The notes: a model not told the origin generated them from the letters alone. A stretch of DNA of 64,000 nt from Flammulina velutipes (GCA_011800155.1 CM022376.1:2418001-2482000); one strand, 5' to 3'. Positions 1 to 12,039 are shown, numbered from the stretch's first letter. Translations and numbers: made by a program.

Positions 1-44
1 TCGTCGCTTCCCCATCCATCGCTCTAGCTCTAACATCCCCACAG

Positions 45-1162
45 CCCCCTCGACCTCACAAAGGTCCGCCTCCAAGCCTCCGGCGATAAACGCATGATAG
101 AGAGTCTCAAGAAGACAGTTCGCACAGCAGGTGCGTCCTTCGCTCTCCTCCCGCTACTGCCCTCATTCCACTCCAGGCGTCCGAGGCCTCTTCGACGGCA
201 TAACCGGAACATGGCTACGCCAAATGTCGTACTCAATGTGTCGCTTCTGGGCATACGAGGAGAGCAAGAAGTATCTAGGCGCAGGGAAGGACGCACCAGC
301 TTGGAAGCTCGGGCTCGCTGGGAGCATGGGTGCGTCCCCATCCCCATCATTTGGGCTGACGTTGACACTCCAACAGCTGGGGGAATCGCTGGCCTAGTGG
401 GGAACCCTGGAGGTGCGTAAAATCCGAACGCGAGCGCGACGCGGACGCGTTTCTTACCCCGCCCCCTTTACCCCAGAGATCGTCATGGTCCGCCTCCAAG
501 GCGACTTTGCGAAACCGCCAGAGAAGCGGTTCAACTACAAGCATTGCTTCGATGCGCTCTTTCGGGTGCGTCCCACTCCCTCCATTCACTTTTCGCTTAT
601 TTCGAGCATTGCCAGATGGTGAAAGAAGAAGGCGTATCGTCGTTAGCACGCGGAGCCGGTCCGAACGTATTCCGTGCCATCTTGATGAACGCTTCTCAGC
701 TCGCTTCGTGAGTCCCTTCACCTTTCCTCTTCCTCTCGCTGGCGCTAATCGATGCAGGTACGACTTTTTCAAGTCAGAGCTCCTCAAGACACCGTACTTC
801 AACGACAACATCATGTGTCATTTCACCGCGAGCTTCGCTGCGGGGACTGTAGCCACGACCGTGTGTTCCCCCGCGGACGTCCTGAAGAGTCGGATTATGA
901 ACGCCTCTGGGCCGGGATCTAATGTGCGTTCAACCATCCCCTTCCCTTCCTTTCTATTTCATGGTCATTCATGGCGTATATATAGTCCACCCTGGCGGTC
1001 ATAAAGACGTCGTTGAAGAACGAGGGCCCGATGTTTATGTTCAAGGGGTGGCTTCCGGCGTGGACGCGTCTCCAGCCTACGACTATCCTCATCTTCCTTA
1101 CCCTTGAGCAGTTGAAGAACCTCGTGGATTTATCGAGGAGTAAGGGGTATACGTTCGTTTAG
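45..1162 (+). CDS. DIC1: mitochondrial dicarboxylate carrier, 5' end outside window
   Basis: Inner-membrane solute carrier of the SLC25 family, which exchanges dicarboxylates (malate, succinate) for phosphate across the mitochondrial inner membrane. The window opens inside an intron. The exons I read are 45-130, 177-329, 377-412, 477-565, 616-707, 758-923 and 986-1162, all with GT..AG introns and a stop at 1160-1162. The first visible residues carry the carrier signature (PLDLTKVRLQ). A second repeat contains NYKHCFDALF, and a third has CSPADVLKSRIMN, the Px[DE] signature seen in yeast Dic1. The end (FMFKGWLPAWTRLQP, then a TLEQLK tail) matches the Dic1 C-terminus. The N-terminal transmembrane helix and start codon lie before base 1. 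The family assignment is strong; dicarboxylate specificity is inferred from motif similarity to Dic1. Confidence 0.9.
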
Positions 1163-1822
1163 GTTTAGACGATGATCATGATGATGAATGTAGGATGATG
1201 AATGTAGGGTGTAGGATAGATGTATGTATGTAACATAGGAATGCAATGTACTATGAATCGCAGGGAGGAAAAGTTTGCTGTTGGATGGCCTTTTTACCTC
1301 TTTGTTCTGCAATTATTTAGCGTATTTAAACACCCTCCGTCCCTCGATGTGTTTCTAGATTGCCATAGACAGTACATAATTGTGCGCCACACAGATTACC
1401 AATGCCCACGTGTTTCGCATCATTCTCTGTTTTCAACCACCATCTCGCGTCGCACGACTACTCTCTTCTTCTGGAAACTATCGCATTGGCCCAATGGATT
1501 TCTTCGTCTGACTCTGCCTTCAGCCTCTACTCTACGTCTATGAGAATCGGATGACTCGGACCGATTTAATAGTCGAGCCACTTCCATGCTTTGCCGTTGA
1601 CCACAACATGTCTTCCAAGGTCAAGGCAACGCGGCGTCACTACGCATATATTGTCTTCCAGTTCCTCCCTTTCCCCCTACGCTACTCTTGTTCCCATTTC
1701 TTAGCGCCACAATATGAAGTCCCTTGTTCTCCGAAAGGAGACCGTGGGAAAGGATATAAAAGAGCTCTGTACAGCATCCCAGGATGTAATATTTCTTCCT
1801 TCCCTCCCACCAGCACGCCACG
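1163..1822. promoter_or_regulatory. intergenic region with vWA gene promoter
   Basis: Between the carrier stop and the vWA gene. Positions 1169-1231 are low-complexity DNA rich in GATGATG/ATGTAGG units. An inverse copy of the recurrent motif TGTGGCGC lies at 1384-1391. A TATA box (TATAAAAG) is at 1755-1762, about 60 bases before the ATG at 1823, a usual promoter spacing. No gene was recognised here; the open frames present lack family features. Confidence 0.55.
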
Positions 1823-2935
1823 ATGGTTCACCGAAACTCTACGCCTGAGACGAATAACAAGGAGCCGCCTGACTACGAGCCTTCCAGCACCGTGTCAGAG
1901 GCTGGCAAGGACTCCAAGTCCGCACCCACCACCACACCGCCCCCGCCTCCCGACGACCCGTCCCCCAACCTCAAAGACTACCAGACATCGTTCCTGCTAG
2001 ACGACTCCGGCTCAATGCGCATTCGAGACAGAACTATCCTATCGCTCTTCCGTCGAAAACACTCGCGTTGGGAACTCGTGAGCCACATTCTTTCCAAATT
2101 ATTTATTGGTGTGCGAAGCTCACTGGTATCATCTCTACTACTTAGTTGATGCGAAGCCTCTCCCGCATCATACCCATCCTCGGGGAAAACCCAGAGGGTG
2201 TCGACCTCTATTTTCTTAACAATGCGAAGCCAGCGGTGAAGACCAAGGGATTGAAGGTCGGTCTCCGCTCGGAGCTCACGCGTTTGTTACTAATATCAAT
2301 TGTATATAGAGCGCAGAAGAAGTAGCGTCCATCGTCCAGAGCGTCGAACCATCCGGGCTGACCCCAATGGGAAGCCGCCTACAATCGATCCTCGGTGCAT
2401 ACCTGGATACATACAAACGAGTTGGCCCGGATGGAACGAAGCGCCTCAACTTGATCGTCATCACCGATGGGAAGCCTGGTACGTCGCGCTCGATCGAGAC
2501 TCTGAGATTCCTTACGACAAATCGAAACAGATCACCAAAATGAAGTCATGACAGTAATCAAAGAGGCGGCTAGACGACTAGACCATCTCGGGGCACGAAA
2601 GAACCAGGTGCGCGACACTCGAATCTCATCTCTGTGTGTTTGTGGTGGCTCATAATCTTCCCTACAGTTGGGTATTCAGTTCGTACAGATAGGGACGGAT
2701 AAAGGCGCCACGGCGTTTCTTGAAACGCTGGACGATGGTTTGGATGACAGACTGCGTGTTCGTCTACGTTTATATTTCGGCCTTGAATTCACTGCTTATA
2801 TAACGTGAACAGGATATCGTCGATACGACGCCTTATAGCTCCAAGGCGGAGGACCTGACGGACGAGGAGTGGCTTTTGAAGGTGGTGACGGGAGCCATAC
2901 ATAAGAATGTAGATAACAAGAAATTGAGCAAATAG
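1823..2935 (+). CDS. von Willebrand factor A domain protein, copy 1
   Basis: Probable intracellular vWA protein of a family common in filamentous fungi; its function is unknown. The N-terminus is a short Pro/Thr/Ser-rich tail. The domain opens with YQTSFLLDDSGSM, which holds an intact DxSxS metal-ion (MIDAS) motif. Later blocks are GVDLYFLNNAKP, LNLIVITDGKP (the second metal-loop region), LGIQFVQIGTDKGA and DIVDTTPY. I read five or six short introns; exon 1 is 1823-2077 and the stop is at 2933-2935. The ATG at 1823 follows a TATA box. It is one of only two copies in the window with an intact MIDAS. Copy 2 lies immediately downstream on the other strand, tail to tail. Confidence 0.8.
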
Positions 2936-3155
2936 TGGCGTAGTTTATGCGCACATACGAGAGTTTATTTCGAATGGTAGAAATTATAGACGAAGGCTAT
3001 AATAGTGACGTCCCTAGTTTAGATGTATGACATGTTCTTGCGCGCTGTTCTCGCACACGTTCGCGCAAATATCGGCCAACTACTTACACTCTGCAGTTTA
3101 CTTAAATATTGTTCAAATACAAATGCTTAACAACTCGTACAGTCCCCGACTGTCT

Positions 3156-4006
3156 CTACGTCTCCCAAATCCTCAAATAAATCGCTCCCACCAAAACGTT
3201 CTCCAGCCAATCCTCATAATCAAACCGCTCTGTCGCCTTCAGATCGTCAGGTATAATATCTCCATATATCCAGCCACCCGTACTATTGAGAAACGCCTTG
3301 GCAGTCATGTCTCTTCCTGTATAGATAAGTTCGAACTGGATTTGCTATGACGACATAAACAAATCATGAAGTCTGAGTCGGCTGAGGGGATTATACTCAC
3401 CGACACATCCCTCTTGACCAGCTCCTTCTGTGCGTCGTGCAACTCTTCTCCTATGATTTCGATGAGCTCATCTCTCTGGACTGTACATCCATACATGATG
3501 AGTAACCCTTCCTCATCGTGAACACTGGGAGAGACGTACGACTCTGAGGCTCCGCATCGGTGCAAACAATTAGAACAACACGCCGCTTCATCAACTCCCA
3601 CGGCACGTAGTATCTAGTCATGTATTCCTGTAAGAGCTCCTGTAATTGACATCCCAGCTTCGAGTCGGAGCCAGGGGGTAGGATTTCATTGTTACTCTAT
3701 ATCGTCGTTCAGTGCGTGCAGTGACTAGTGACTGGTAACAGCCCACCTTGAAGTTGAGAAAATAGCGGTCTGTGTATGTACCGATGGTGTTCGTTATACA
3801 GGATAAAGTCTCCTTCAACTAATTTGAAGCGGAGACGTTGAATGGAAGTAGTACGTTGGAGAGAAGGAAATGTGGCTCACCATCTCAATGCGCGTCTGCT
3901 TCGTCACGTCTGCCGTTGTTCTGTCAAGGGAAATGATCCTGTACTCTACAAGGTCTCGGGGAGGAGGAGGAATTGTAAATGATTCGGAGTGGCGCTGGGG
4001 CATCAT
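3156..4006 (-). CDS. vWA-like protein, copy 2, degenerate metal site
   Basis: Diverged paralogue of the gene at 1823-2935, tail to tail with it. After removing short introns the reading frame stays open. It keeps the blocks LKETLSCITNTIG, YTDRYFLNFK, RRVVLIVCTDAEP and GWIYGDIIPDDL, aligning with the copy-1 blocks that run into GVDLYFLN, VITDG and DIVDTTPY. The strand that should carry DxSxS reads SLDRTTADV, so the metal-binding motif is lost. The start could be at 4006 or 4003, or further up at 4051; I chose 4006. It may be a functional metal-independent paralogue or an early pseudogene. It has no in-frame stop, so I call it coding with moderate confidence. Confidence 0.55.
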
Positions 4007-4617
4007 GGATGGTTCAGTGGCAAGTAGTAAGAAAATTTGGGAGAACCTCACAATTGATGCCTTCTTATATGTGATGGGGTTGTGGCTATTGTTCCTTTTC
4101 GAGGTGGGAGGGGTGGTTAAGGCAAGGCTGTGCGAAGGATGATGGCGAGTTGGAGGGATTGGTCGTTTGTCGTTGAGGTGCGTGCAATGAAACTTCTATT
4201 TGTGGTGGACATCAGACTGGTTCCAGTGCAATTTTCTCAGCAACAGGTAAGAAGATCGGTGGCGCACCCGTGAGAAAGTCCTTAGGTTAGGGTTAGGCTC
4301 GGCGGTGAGTACGTTTCCTTTTCACCATCAGTGGCACCCTCGCTCGATGTTCTATCCTGTTCTATAGTTCGACGTCTGCAGTACCAAACTGGCTTAAACG
4401 ATAAGAACGATGGTAGCGATTCCCCAAGGCATGATCGTTCTTCTTGCTGTATTCGGCTGGCAGGGTGCGCCTCTACGTTATCCAATCACCCCGGGCCTGG
4501 CGTCGCTTTCTTACCATACGACATTTCCCTTTTACGTCTAACAGTCTGACTATCGGGAGGTGTGCAACATGGGATCAACACGCGCCATTGAAACGCACCA
4601 CTCTTTCCTTCCTCTTC
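4007..4617. other. intergenic, DENN-gene promoter relic
   Basis: Positions 4259-4300 carry GTGGCGCACCCGTGAGAAAG followed by TTAGGTTAGGGTTAGG. The same arrangement stands in the DENN-gene promoter at 21001 and its copy at 18641. The DNA from about 4320 to 4410 resembles the following promoter stretch weakly. I read it as a decayed fifth copy of that promoter. No gene seen. Confidence 0.4.
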
Positions 4618-5650
4618 ATGTCTTCTTCCTCAGATGTTCCCCCCGACTTTAGGAACGATGATCTATGCTTCCCCGAAATTGACGAACCCGCGTCGCCGGA
4701 GGAGCTCCAACAGCACTGCAACAAGCTTGTGGCATTCAGAAAAGCGGCGCACCGTCACCTGCTTCATCCTGGGTGGACCTTTACCTCTCCAATCCTTCCG
4801 TATCACACCAATCGAGGTGATATGCCTCTTCAACCTCAAAGGCCACTCCCAGACTTTGCACTGCGGGGCGGAGTCTACCGCTTCATACTCAAGGATGCAC
4901 TGCAGCCCTTCAATCCAGTCTCCGATATCCACTCCACGTACTATGGCCAATGGTCTCAAATCTGGGTGGCTGACGTTCAAACCACCACAAAATCGTCTCC
5001 GTCTCTCGGGTCCGTAGTGTTGAAGATCTTCCAGTCATCGCTCTTTCCGATTCCACGTGTGGCGGATTACAGTAATGTCAGAGATCGTCATCTCGTTGCG
5101 CGGGAACTTGCCAATACGGAGTTTTTCATTTATGAAAGGATGCGTTCGCTACAGGGAGAATGTGTGCCATATTGCTTTGGCCGCTCGAAGGTATCGTTTT
5201 ATTCCATTCGAGTTCCATCTTATGTTTTGTCTAATGTGAGTGATTTAGACGGTTATGCCGAACGGAGAGGAGGCGCGAATCCTCATCCTTGAGTTTGTCA
5301 AGGGGACGAGTCTTGAGACTTGGTGTCGTGAACTCAGCATTTCATCGCGAGAATTACAAGACGAAATGCTCGAGGGCGAATTCTCACCCATTGTATGTCT
5401 TCATTCTACCTACCTGACGTTGCGCTGATCAACACAGTTGCACGCGGTTTACAAGAGCGTCCGAAAGCTGGAGGATGTTGGTGTTTAATCACCAAAATGT
5501 CAAGATGCAATTCACCGTCATAGGACAGAGTATCAGAAAATCGACTACAGGGCTTATTTTGCGAATCCCCGCGTCGATTCGCTGCGCAGACGGACTGAGC
5601 TCCCATACGACTGGGACGATAGCTGGAAAGCATGCGAGAGACAAGTTTAG
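4618..5650 (+). pseudogene. kinase-fold protein, copy A, frameshifted
   Basis: Closest relative is the intact gene at 6215-7347 on the opposite strand. The N-terminal 190 or so residues are open and well conserved, with LGSVVLKIFQSSL (a likely kinase VAIK-type strand) and RELANTEFFIYERM. An intron then leads into VMPNGEEARILILEFV and SLETWC, the hinge region. In the third block the catalytic loop, HRDVTQRN in the intact paralogue, reads HQNVKMQF. The frame breaks soon after it, and the homologous tail (YFANPRVDSLRRRTEL) continues in another frame to a stop at 5648-5650. Loss of the catalytic loop plus a frame break points to a pseudogene. An unrecognised splice could rescue the frame but not the catalytic residues. 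Confidence 0.65.
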
Positions 5651-5653
5651 GCT

Positions 5654-5974
5654 ATAGAGAAACTGCGGACTAGAGCGCTGGGAAATCTTTTTCATCCCGG
5701 ACTCATCCTCCCACCTCTCATTCACATCGAATCTATCATCGCATGTGAAAGTGAGGATTTCGACAGTGGAAAGGGCAGCAAAGAGAGAAGAAAGGCCAGA
5801 CCCGGAACTAGGTTGAGAGACACGACCACACGTTCGGGAACTCCTCTGCTCAAAGATGTCAATGAGTATGCTGCTGAAGGACTCAGGAGGTGGCTGACTG
5901 GACACAGCGGCATCAACAAAGAAAAACTGAGCTCGAGCGATGTCTTGAGCACTTGTCACGGTAGGCAAATATGA
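5654..5974 (+). pseudogene. fragment of kinase-fold family N-terminus
   Basis: A plus-strand frame directly after copy A reads LRTRALGNLFHPGLILPP, which aligns with LRRQAMGNPFHPGLLLPF in the N-terminal region of the pseudokinase at 12703-13866. The rest of the frame, to a stop at 5972-5974, shows no family blocks. It looks like a relic of a second tandem kinase-fold copy. The long open frame on the other strand here is taken as a shadow. Confidence 0.4.
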
Positions 5975-6214
5975 GGAGACCGGACGTGTCGCATCCAAAA
6001 GTGGGATGCATTTACAATAACTATGTGACCAATGAATGAAACCTTCTACTATATCGAGAGCTTGGCCCTACACCAATTCAGTGACACCTTTTCCTCGCTT
6101 CTATCATTGATTCCGGTAAGTAGTTGACGTGTTAGCAAAGGGAGTATGGATCAATTCTTAGGATTTCTTGATACAGTAAACATGATCTACTCGTAACTGT
6201 GTTGATATAAATTT

Positions 6215-7347
6215 CTATGTCGGGCGGTGCCACGCAACGCCAGCAGGGAGGTACCCAGGTCTATCTGTCCATGGCGTGACAGTTGCGTTGTAATCATGGT
6301 AACACGACGTTAGGATTGAAGTCACCGCACTAGCAGATTCAGGCACCAGAAGCTTATGGTCATAATCCACATAGCTGAGTGCAAAGTCAATGACAACAGC
6401 AGGTCCGTCAGTGAGTATGAGATTGCGTTGCGTCACATCGCGGTGATACACTCCGTGACCGTCAAGGGCTTGAACGGACTCGTGGACTTTGTGAAGCTAT
6501 ACATATCGTTGAGCGAGAAGTGCAGTGATGAAGGAATGTGGAGGGGGACGTACGATAGGTGACAGCTCGTTATCAAGTGCCGCCTCTTGTTCGACTTTAG
6601 AGGAGAAGAAAAATTTTTGGCACCAAGCATCTAAGCTGCGTCCATTGATGTGTTCGAGGATTACGATTCGTACTTCCTCTCCATTCGGCACAGTAGCCTG
6701 CAAGGTAAAGTTAGACGGCAATGGTCTATGAGATGTGATAGACGCACCTTGCAACGGGCATAGCAGTATGGGACGTAGAATCCCTGTATAGGGCGCAAAC
6801 GTTCGTACACAAAGAACTCTGTGTTTGCCAGTTGTCTCGAGAAGAAATGGTTGTTCCCTTGGTTAATCGGAAGATCAGATGGACGCGGTATGGGGATCAG
6901 AGAGGACTGGAAGATCTTCAAGACGACTGAGCCTAGAGACGGACTCGGGATTTGAGAGGGTGGCGTCGTGGTGCGGTAAACATCCGCTATCCAGACTTGC
7001 GACCACTGAGCGCAATGATTGGTGTGTATATCGGATCCGGGAATAAATGGCTGTAATGCCGTCGTTAGAGAGATCTGGTAGGTGCCGCCCTCGTGCGCAA
7101 AGATTGGTAGTGGCCGGCGTGAAGGGTGGCGGGGAAGGTTGCCTCGTTGAGTTGCATATGGTGCGATATGAGTGGTGAAAGACCATCCGGGGTGAAGAAG
7201 ATGGCCACATGCTTTCTTCCTCAAGGAGACAAGGTCGCTGCAGTACTTCTCAATTTCTTCAGGCGACGAAGTGGAAGTGTTGATGTCCGGGAAGGAGAGA
7301 TCGAGATTGTTGAAATCAGCAGGTATGTCTGTGAAAGAAGTAGTCAT
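6215..7347 (-). CDS. protein-kinase-fold protein, copy B
   Basis: The best preserved of three related genes. Exons are 7347-6748, 6697-6554 and 6496-6215, with clean GT..AG introns. The N-terminal domain of about 200 residues contains LGSVVLKIFQSSL, probably the beta-3 Lys strand, and NTEFFVYERL. The hinge is VRIVILEHINGRSLDAW. The catalytic loop reads GVYHRDVTQRNLIL, with Asp and Asn in kinase positions, and the metal loop reads VVIDFA in place of DFG. The C-lobe is short, ending near residue 340, so substrate-binding helices are reduced. Gly-to-Ala in DFG does not by itself abolish activity. It could be a small-molecule or protein kinase, or a pseudokinase. The substrate is unknown. Confidence 0.7.
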
Positions 7348-7646
7348 TGTGGGATTTTATGGAAAGAGGTAGGGACGGAATGGATGACGGGGATGAAGAA
7401 GGTGTTGTGTAACACTTTTATACTTGTTTGCTTGACACGTGTTGATCGCGTAACTCCGGTGCTCAACTGTTCTGACTGGTCCGTTGTGTGGCTCAGGACC
7501 TCTGTAGAATGTTCACGAATCATGTAGTCCTTAGAAGAAGGCGATTGGTGTCATTCCCACAGCACTTCCCACGATAAGCCGCCCGGAGGCATTATTCCAA
7601 TTTTTGTATAAATAGCGTCTTTGTGCATTGGTCCACCATCACAACC
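7348..7646. promoter_or_regulatory. divergent promoter region
   Basis: A 299-base region between the kinase-fold gene (leftward) and an unknown gene (rightward). TATAAATA at 7607-7614 stands about 35 bases before the rightward ATG at 7647, which has good context (ACAACCATGG). No other motif recognised. Confidence 0.5.
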
Positions 7647-9115
7647 ATGGCGGACCCCAACAAAGTAATGTCTTGTATCAATTTCATGAAGGGTGCTCTA
7701 CCCTACCACCCCCACAGCGCACCAGCTCCGACAGATCAGCAAAAAGGAAGCACCTCGTTTGCCCTTCTAGGACACTTAGGTGCCACTCTCTCTACCGACA
7801 AAATTGTTTTGGAACAAGAATACTATGAATTATCGGAAATTTACCTTCGCCGCTTATCCGATGTCCGCCTTTTGCACGTATTATATCGTGTCTTGCGCAC
7901 GGAAGGTGATGTTGCGTGAGTTGCCGCCACATCGTCCTATAGCAAACACCTGACCCTGACTCTTAGAGAAGCATTCTATATTCACGCTCTAGAGCCTTTC
8001 CATCGACGTATCAATACTGTCTTGAATAGTATCCTTCCAGCCCCCAAAACACCGTTGATGGCATCTGTCCCCACATCGATATCTGTCCCCACATCAATAT
8101 CTGTCACTGAGTTATTACGCCACTACGAATACAAAATCGAACTATATAGCCAAACTCATTCGAAGGGCTCCGAAGGGGATGACAAAGGTCAGTCCTGTCT
8201 AAACCCTTCTTGAAGCTGAATTAATCCCAAACACTTTAGTCAAGTGGCGTCAAGACCATATCGTTATGTTGCAACCCAGTCTGTGCAAGCCAGAAGGGAA
8301 AGAACCTCACCCAACGAAACCTGCAGCGCCATATAGCGTAGGCCATCGGTACAATGAGCACGAATTCATCAACTTTCTACGTAAATGCTGGCAGGATATG
8401 AAGCCGAAAGACTGGCACTTGCTCCCAGAACTCGTCTTGTTCATAGTTGAGGAAAAGGTGTGTATCTCAGAAAAGGGCATACCTGTTTAGTATTCAACAT
8501 TGCTAGGGTCCCGAGCGAGTCAATGACAAGGATTGGAACGAAGGTTCCCTGGATCTATCGGCGGAACCAACTCCTGGGGCTGAGCTTGTACTACACACCA
8601 TCCCCCAACTCCGAATGTAAGTGAAATACTTTGAAGATGGCCGATTTGAACATTCATTATGTAGATATGCTCACACATTGAAATGCGACCATGTCTTCTT
8701 GACCGACTATCTCACGACCATTCTACTTTGCTTTAAGGACAATTTGATCAGCCCCGTTTCGTCCAGAGAAAAGGCCGCCAACAATCCTGCTGTGATATGG
8801 AAAGAAAGTCATTTCGATGTGACATCTGAACCACGAATGATCCTGTTTACCTTGGCTATTCGCAGACTGTGTAGTCTAGGGGTCCTCTCCGCTACAGAAA
8901 TCAAGCGTCTGTTACAGAGTGACGAGAAACGCGACGTCGAAGGCAGAACAGATGGAAACGAAAGCGAGAGCAGTCATATGTCCAACAGTACCGACGGTGA
9001 TAGTGGTGAAAGTGAAGTAGTGACAGACACTGAGGGTGAGAAAGAGGATAGTTCTGGGAGTGAAGTAGAAGGAAGTGGCTCTGACTCCGACTCGACGAAC
9101 GAGGACCTACTATGA
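7647..9115 (+). CDS. unknown protein, family X copy 1
   Basis: I do not recognise this protein. It has at least five exons separated by short introns; exon 1 is 7647-7915 and the stop is at 9113-9115. The interior contains an 18-base direct repeat at about 8065-8100 that encodes SVPTSISVPTSIS. The blocks HYEYKIELYSQ, LVLFIVEEKGPERVNDKDW and LKCDHVFLTDYL align loosely with the unknown gene at 14134-15192 (FRYQITLRAQP, LVIQEEKCPATLDLDEW), and both share the first intron position. The last 60 residues are acidic and Ser-rich (many SES/GDS/EDSS), probably disordered. No signal peptide or membrane segment seen. Confidence 0.6.
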
Positions 9116-9280
9116 GCAGCCGGGCGAAGTCACCCGTACAAATTTTAATATATGGCAATTAGATTAGTACTCGACAGTACTTGATAATGAGAGGAACATT
9201 TAGAGACCCTTTACCATGACGATGTTATCTCGTCGTCAAATTTTACAGCGTGAGACTGATGCCTTTCGCAGGTACGAAGG

Positions 9281-9865
9281 CTAGATAATAACTCTTACGG
9301 AATCACGCATACCAAAAAGAGATATTCCCGAGAAAAAGCGCAGACGTTTCCCCGAGATGGTCTCGTCGTCGTCGTTGTCATCTGAGTTCAAGTTCGAGAC
9401 TGAGATTGAGTCGCATTTCGATTCATAGAGGGCATCCATGTCGAGATCGTGTATGGCCTTCGAGAAGTGTGAGTGTTTCCTTCCCTCGCCATGCAAAGCA
9501 AGGACATACTTTCAAGCCTGTACGCGGGGACGTGAATTCTACGTAAATGCTACTCGAATTGTATTGCGCCACAGTCTTAACCAGAAAAGCGAGGGCATCC
9601 GTCGCCTTGCGAGAGGGAGATGATGAGACGTCACATTGAGTATCGACAGTACCATGACTAACCTGCTTCCACTACGATAGCGAGAAACCCAGCTCGACGG
9701 GGTCGGAGTCGGACTGTTGGCGAAGCATATCATCCAGAAGAAAGCTAGTGCGGTATTGCGAAAGCTGACGCGTGCGGATGTCTTTGAAAAGGATGAGTTG
9801 AGATTGGACGCGACGGAGAATGAGAAAGACATACTCGCAGGTAATGGGCAGAGGTGTGTGTTCAT
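9281..9865 (-). pseudogene. vWA-like fragment, copy 3
   Basis: A close inverted copy of the first half of the vWA-like gene at 19518-20646: both start with MNTHLCPLPAS, and both carry SFLLDDMLRQQSDSDPVELG and LDMDALYESKC. The copy stops soon after the last block and lacks the second half of the domain (the VIGETSN region and tail). The MIDAS position reads DDMLR as in its partner. It is a truncated relic created by the inverted duplication. Confidence 0.65.
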
Positions 9866-9910
9866 GATAGTTTGTGGCTAGTTGAGTATGGCAGTGCGTG
9901 TCCTTTTGTA

Positions 9911-10547
9911 CAAGAGAGATCACGGATCACGAATTCGCACAGGTTGTACGCTGGGCCATCCATTTTTCGTAGGTGTCGCTCAGCGGAGAGGACATGCGTC
10001 GCTGCTCGAGGAAACGCTTGACGGAACCCCAGCGGTCTTCTGCTCGCTCCTCATGGGTATACACTGTCTCGACGACATCCATAAGCGCCGTGAAGACATC
10101 CATAAGCGCCCCGACGTCCTCCATGTCTTCGGCCGGTCGCCTTTGACCAACAGGATCCCGAGAGATGAGAGGCGGAAACCTCTATGGCCTGAATCGTCCG
10201 TAGGTCATCGTCAGAGTGGAGCTACGCCGTGGTAGAGTTGGGAAGAGGTAAAGTAGACAACGTTTTGTGCGACGAGATGAAGCCCAGACGGAAGGGTGAA
10301 AATTTCGAGGCTGGTGAGGAAGATGTCTGGGAGACGCTGGCGTGTCAGTGACGAAGCCAGTGAAGATCTGGGAACGCACCTTCGCCAGACCCGTCAATAA
10401 GATCACCCTGGGTGGTTCGGATGGAACGAAGCGTGGAAGACGGCGACTGCGCACATGGATTAGCGCCAAAGATGTTATTCTAGCCGAGCAATGCACACCT
10501 ACATCTCGCGGCAGCGCTTCCTGCTTTCCTTTGTCTTTCGTCGACAT
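9911..10547 (-). pseudogene. 5' fragment of DENN-domain gene, copy at 10 kb
   Basis: Homologous to the first exons of the intact DENN gene at 21247-23048. The start region reads MSTKDKGKQEALPRDVG (MSTKGKGKLEALPRDLG in the intact gene). Segments matching the PSGLH, ALTD and YTHEE/SHEE blocks follow, broken by frame changes. It ends where the vWA fragment begins, at a junction shared with the 18.6 kb copy. Upstream DNA to about 10760 is also promoter-derived and carries an inverted TTAGGGTT element. It cannot encode the DENN domain. Confidence 0.65.
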
Positions 10548-10978
10548 TTCTTCGGGACAGCCCCAAGACAAGTCGATCCTGGTACTTTGATATCGTTGAT
10601 GTCCAGTTGCACGACGTAAAGACCTGTGCACGAAAGCTATAGAAAGTAGAGCAAGACAAGAGGCGCCGAAATCGGTGGTGGTGAAAGGAAGAAGAAGGAA
10701 TTGACGTGAGAACGTTTCAAATTTCAACCCTAACCTTTCTTGGCTCCGGCGTTCCTGATGGGATCTAACTTCCTTCCTTCCTGTGTGGCGCGATCACGGA
10801 ACATCACTCTAAGGTGTGGTACCTTGCTCTTTCACGGGGTTGTAATGGTTCAGTTTACTCAACATTGAATGCAATTGCCTCGTTCCCTGATCGGGTCAAA
10901 GCCATTAAGCACAAGAAGAAGCATTTTCACACGCACCCCGTCAAGCACGACAACAGTTATTATCTCCCGCTCGTCGTC

Positions 10979-11565
10979 ATGATAGAATTACCCTCGCACA
11001 GCCTTGCACATGGGAATAACCCTCCCCACCACAATATCACCCTTGTCCTCGAAACAGTCTCTCTATCTGGCTCAAACCTGGGATCCGACTTCCAAGAGAT
11101 TGTGAAGGACCACGCGACTACACGTTGCCTTAAGGACACGGGAAAGATAGAGTATTTTTTCCTAATCATCTGCACAGATACAGAGTACAGTATGTCATCT
11201 CCGTATCAAGCAAGACTACTACTCATCATACATGTATAGTTACTGATGATGAAGTCTTCGCGAAAATTAAGATCTTGAATAAAGAATTGGACAAGAGGAA
11301 GATCCTGCATGCGGGTAGTAAGAGACAAGTGAGTAGGATATATCTCCTCTCCGGCGCATTTTTGTTCATCATGTCTTTACAGCCGGGCATCGGGTCTATC
11401 AAGACAAGGGGAGGCGTGAATGCTATGGCATTTGTCGACGATCTGGGTGGCCGGATGTATGTCGACACTACACCTCGCAATCTGAGTGCCGAATACAAGC
11501 CTGAGTGTCTGGAGAATGTTTTCATGGGGGCGAAGTATCTGCAGTTCTATGTGATGTTGCTTTAG
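10979..11565 (+). pseudogene. truncated vWA-like gene, copy 4
   Basis: Matches only the second half of the vWA family. It reads SGSNLGSDFQEIVKDH, then YFFLIICTDTEY (family VITDG strand), DEVFAKIKILNKEL, and finally GGRMYVDTTPRNL and CLENVFMGA, aligning with the C-terminal block of copy 5 (GGRLHGIVDATPCNLG). Introns at about 11190-11240 and 11330-11383 are intact. The exons that should carry the MIDAS motif are missing; a different 40-residue start replaces them. TGTGGCGC at 10784 lies upstream. It could still be transcribed as a shorter protein, but the domain is incomplete. Confidence 0.5.
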
Positions 11566-11654
11566 GAGCTGTATGCGTAGAATCGAACAAGTTACTGATT
11601 TGTGTACGTATCAGCTGTACTCACAATAAAGCTACTCCGAACGACAGGGACATA

Positions 11655-11895
11655 GAAGTCTCATCGACCGATTCCCGCGCGCATCCCTAGTCACACCTTC
11701 GCACGGCTTCCTCCCTTCATCCCCTATATAGCCTAAGGAACCCCGCCCACCTCTCAACACCCAACACTCCTAAATTTCCTTCCAGAAAGAAAGGAACTGA
11801 GAGCGTCTATGTAATACTTCTTCCGTCCTCCAAAACCAATGGACAGCCGGTCCGTATGTCCAGCCATGAGCGCCATGGCCAATCACGCATACATG
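11655..11895 (+). pseudogene. fragment of heme-thiolate peroxidase exon 1 and promoter
   Basis: The stretch at about 11775-11895 matches exon 1 of the intact peroxidase (17202-18027, other strand) closely, including the frame reading FFRPPKPMDSRSVCPAM and MANHAYM, but has an in-frame stop near its start and no second exon. The upstream stretch at 11655-11680 matches the inverse of 18249-18275, so the mirror extends into flanking DNA. A TATA-like CTATATAG lies near 11732. A non-coding relic. Confidence 0.6.
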
Positions 11896-12039
11896 AGGAG
11901 GAACAAAGAACAAGAGAATATGTACACTCATTAGGTATTGCGACTTCACACATATTGTACATCCGGGCAATTTGTCCATTTTCCGTAATCGTTACCTAGT
12001 GCAGTCGCCTATCGAAGGGAATTCCCCATGCCTGGAGGG

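Noticed and set aside
5489..5998. Minus-strand frame of 169 residues
   Set aside because: It covers the kinase-fold relics read on the plus strand and shows no family blocks.
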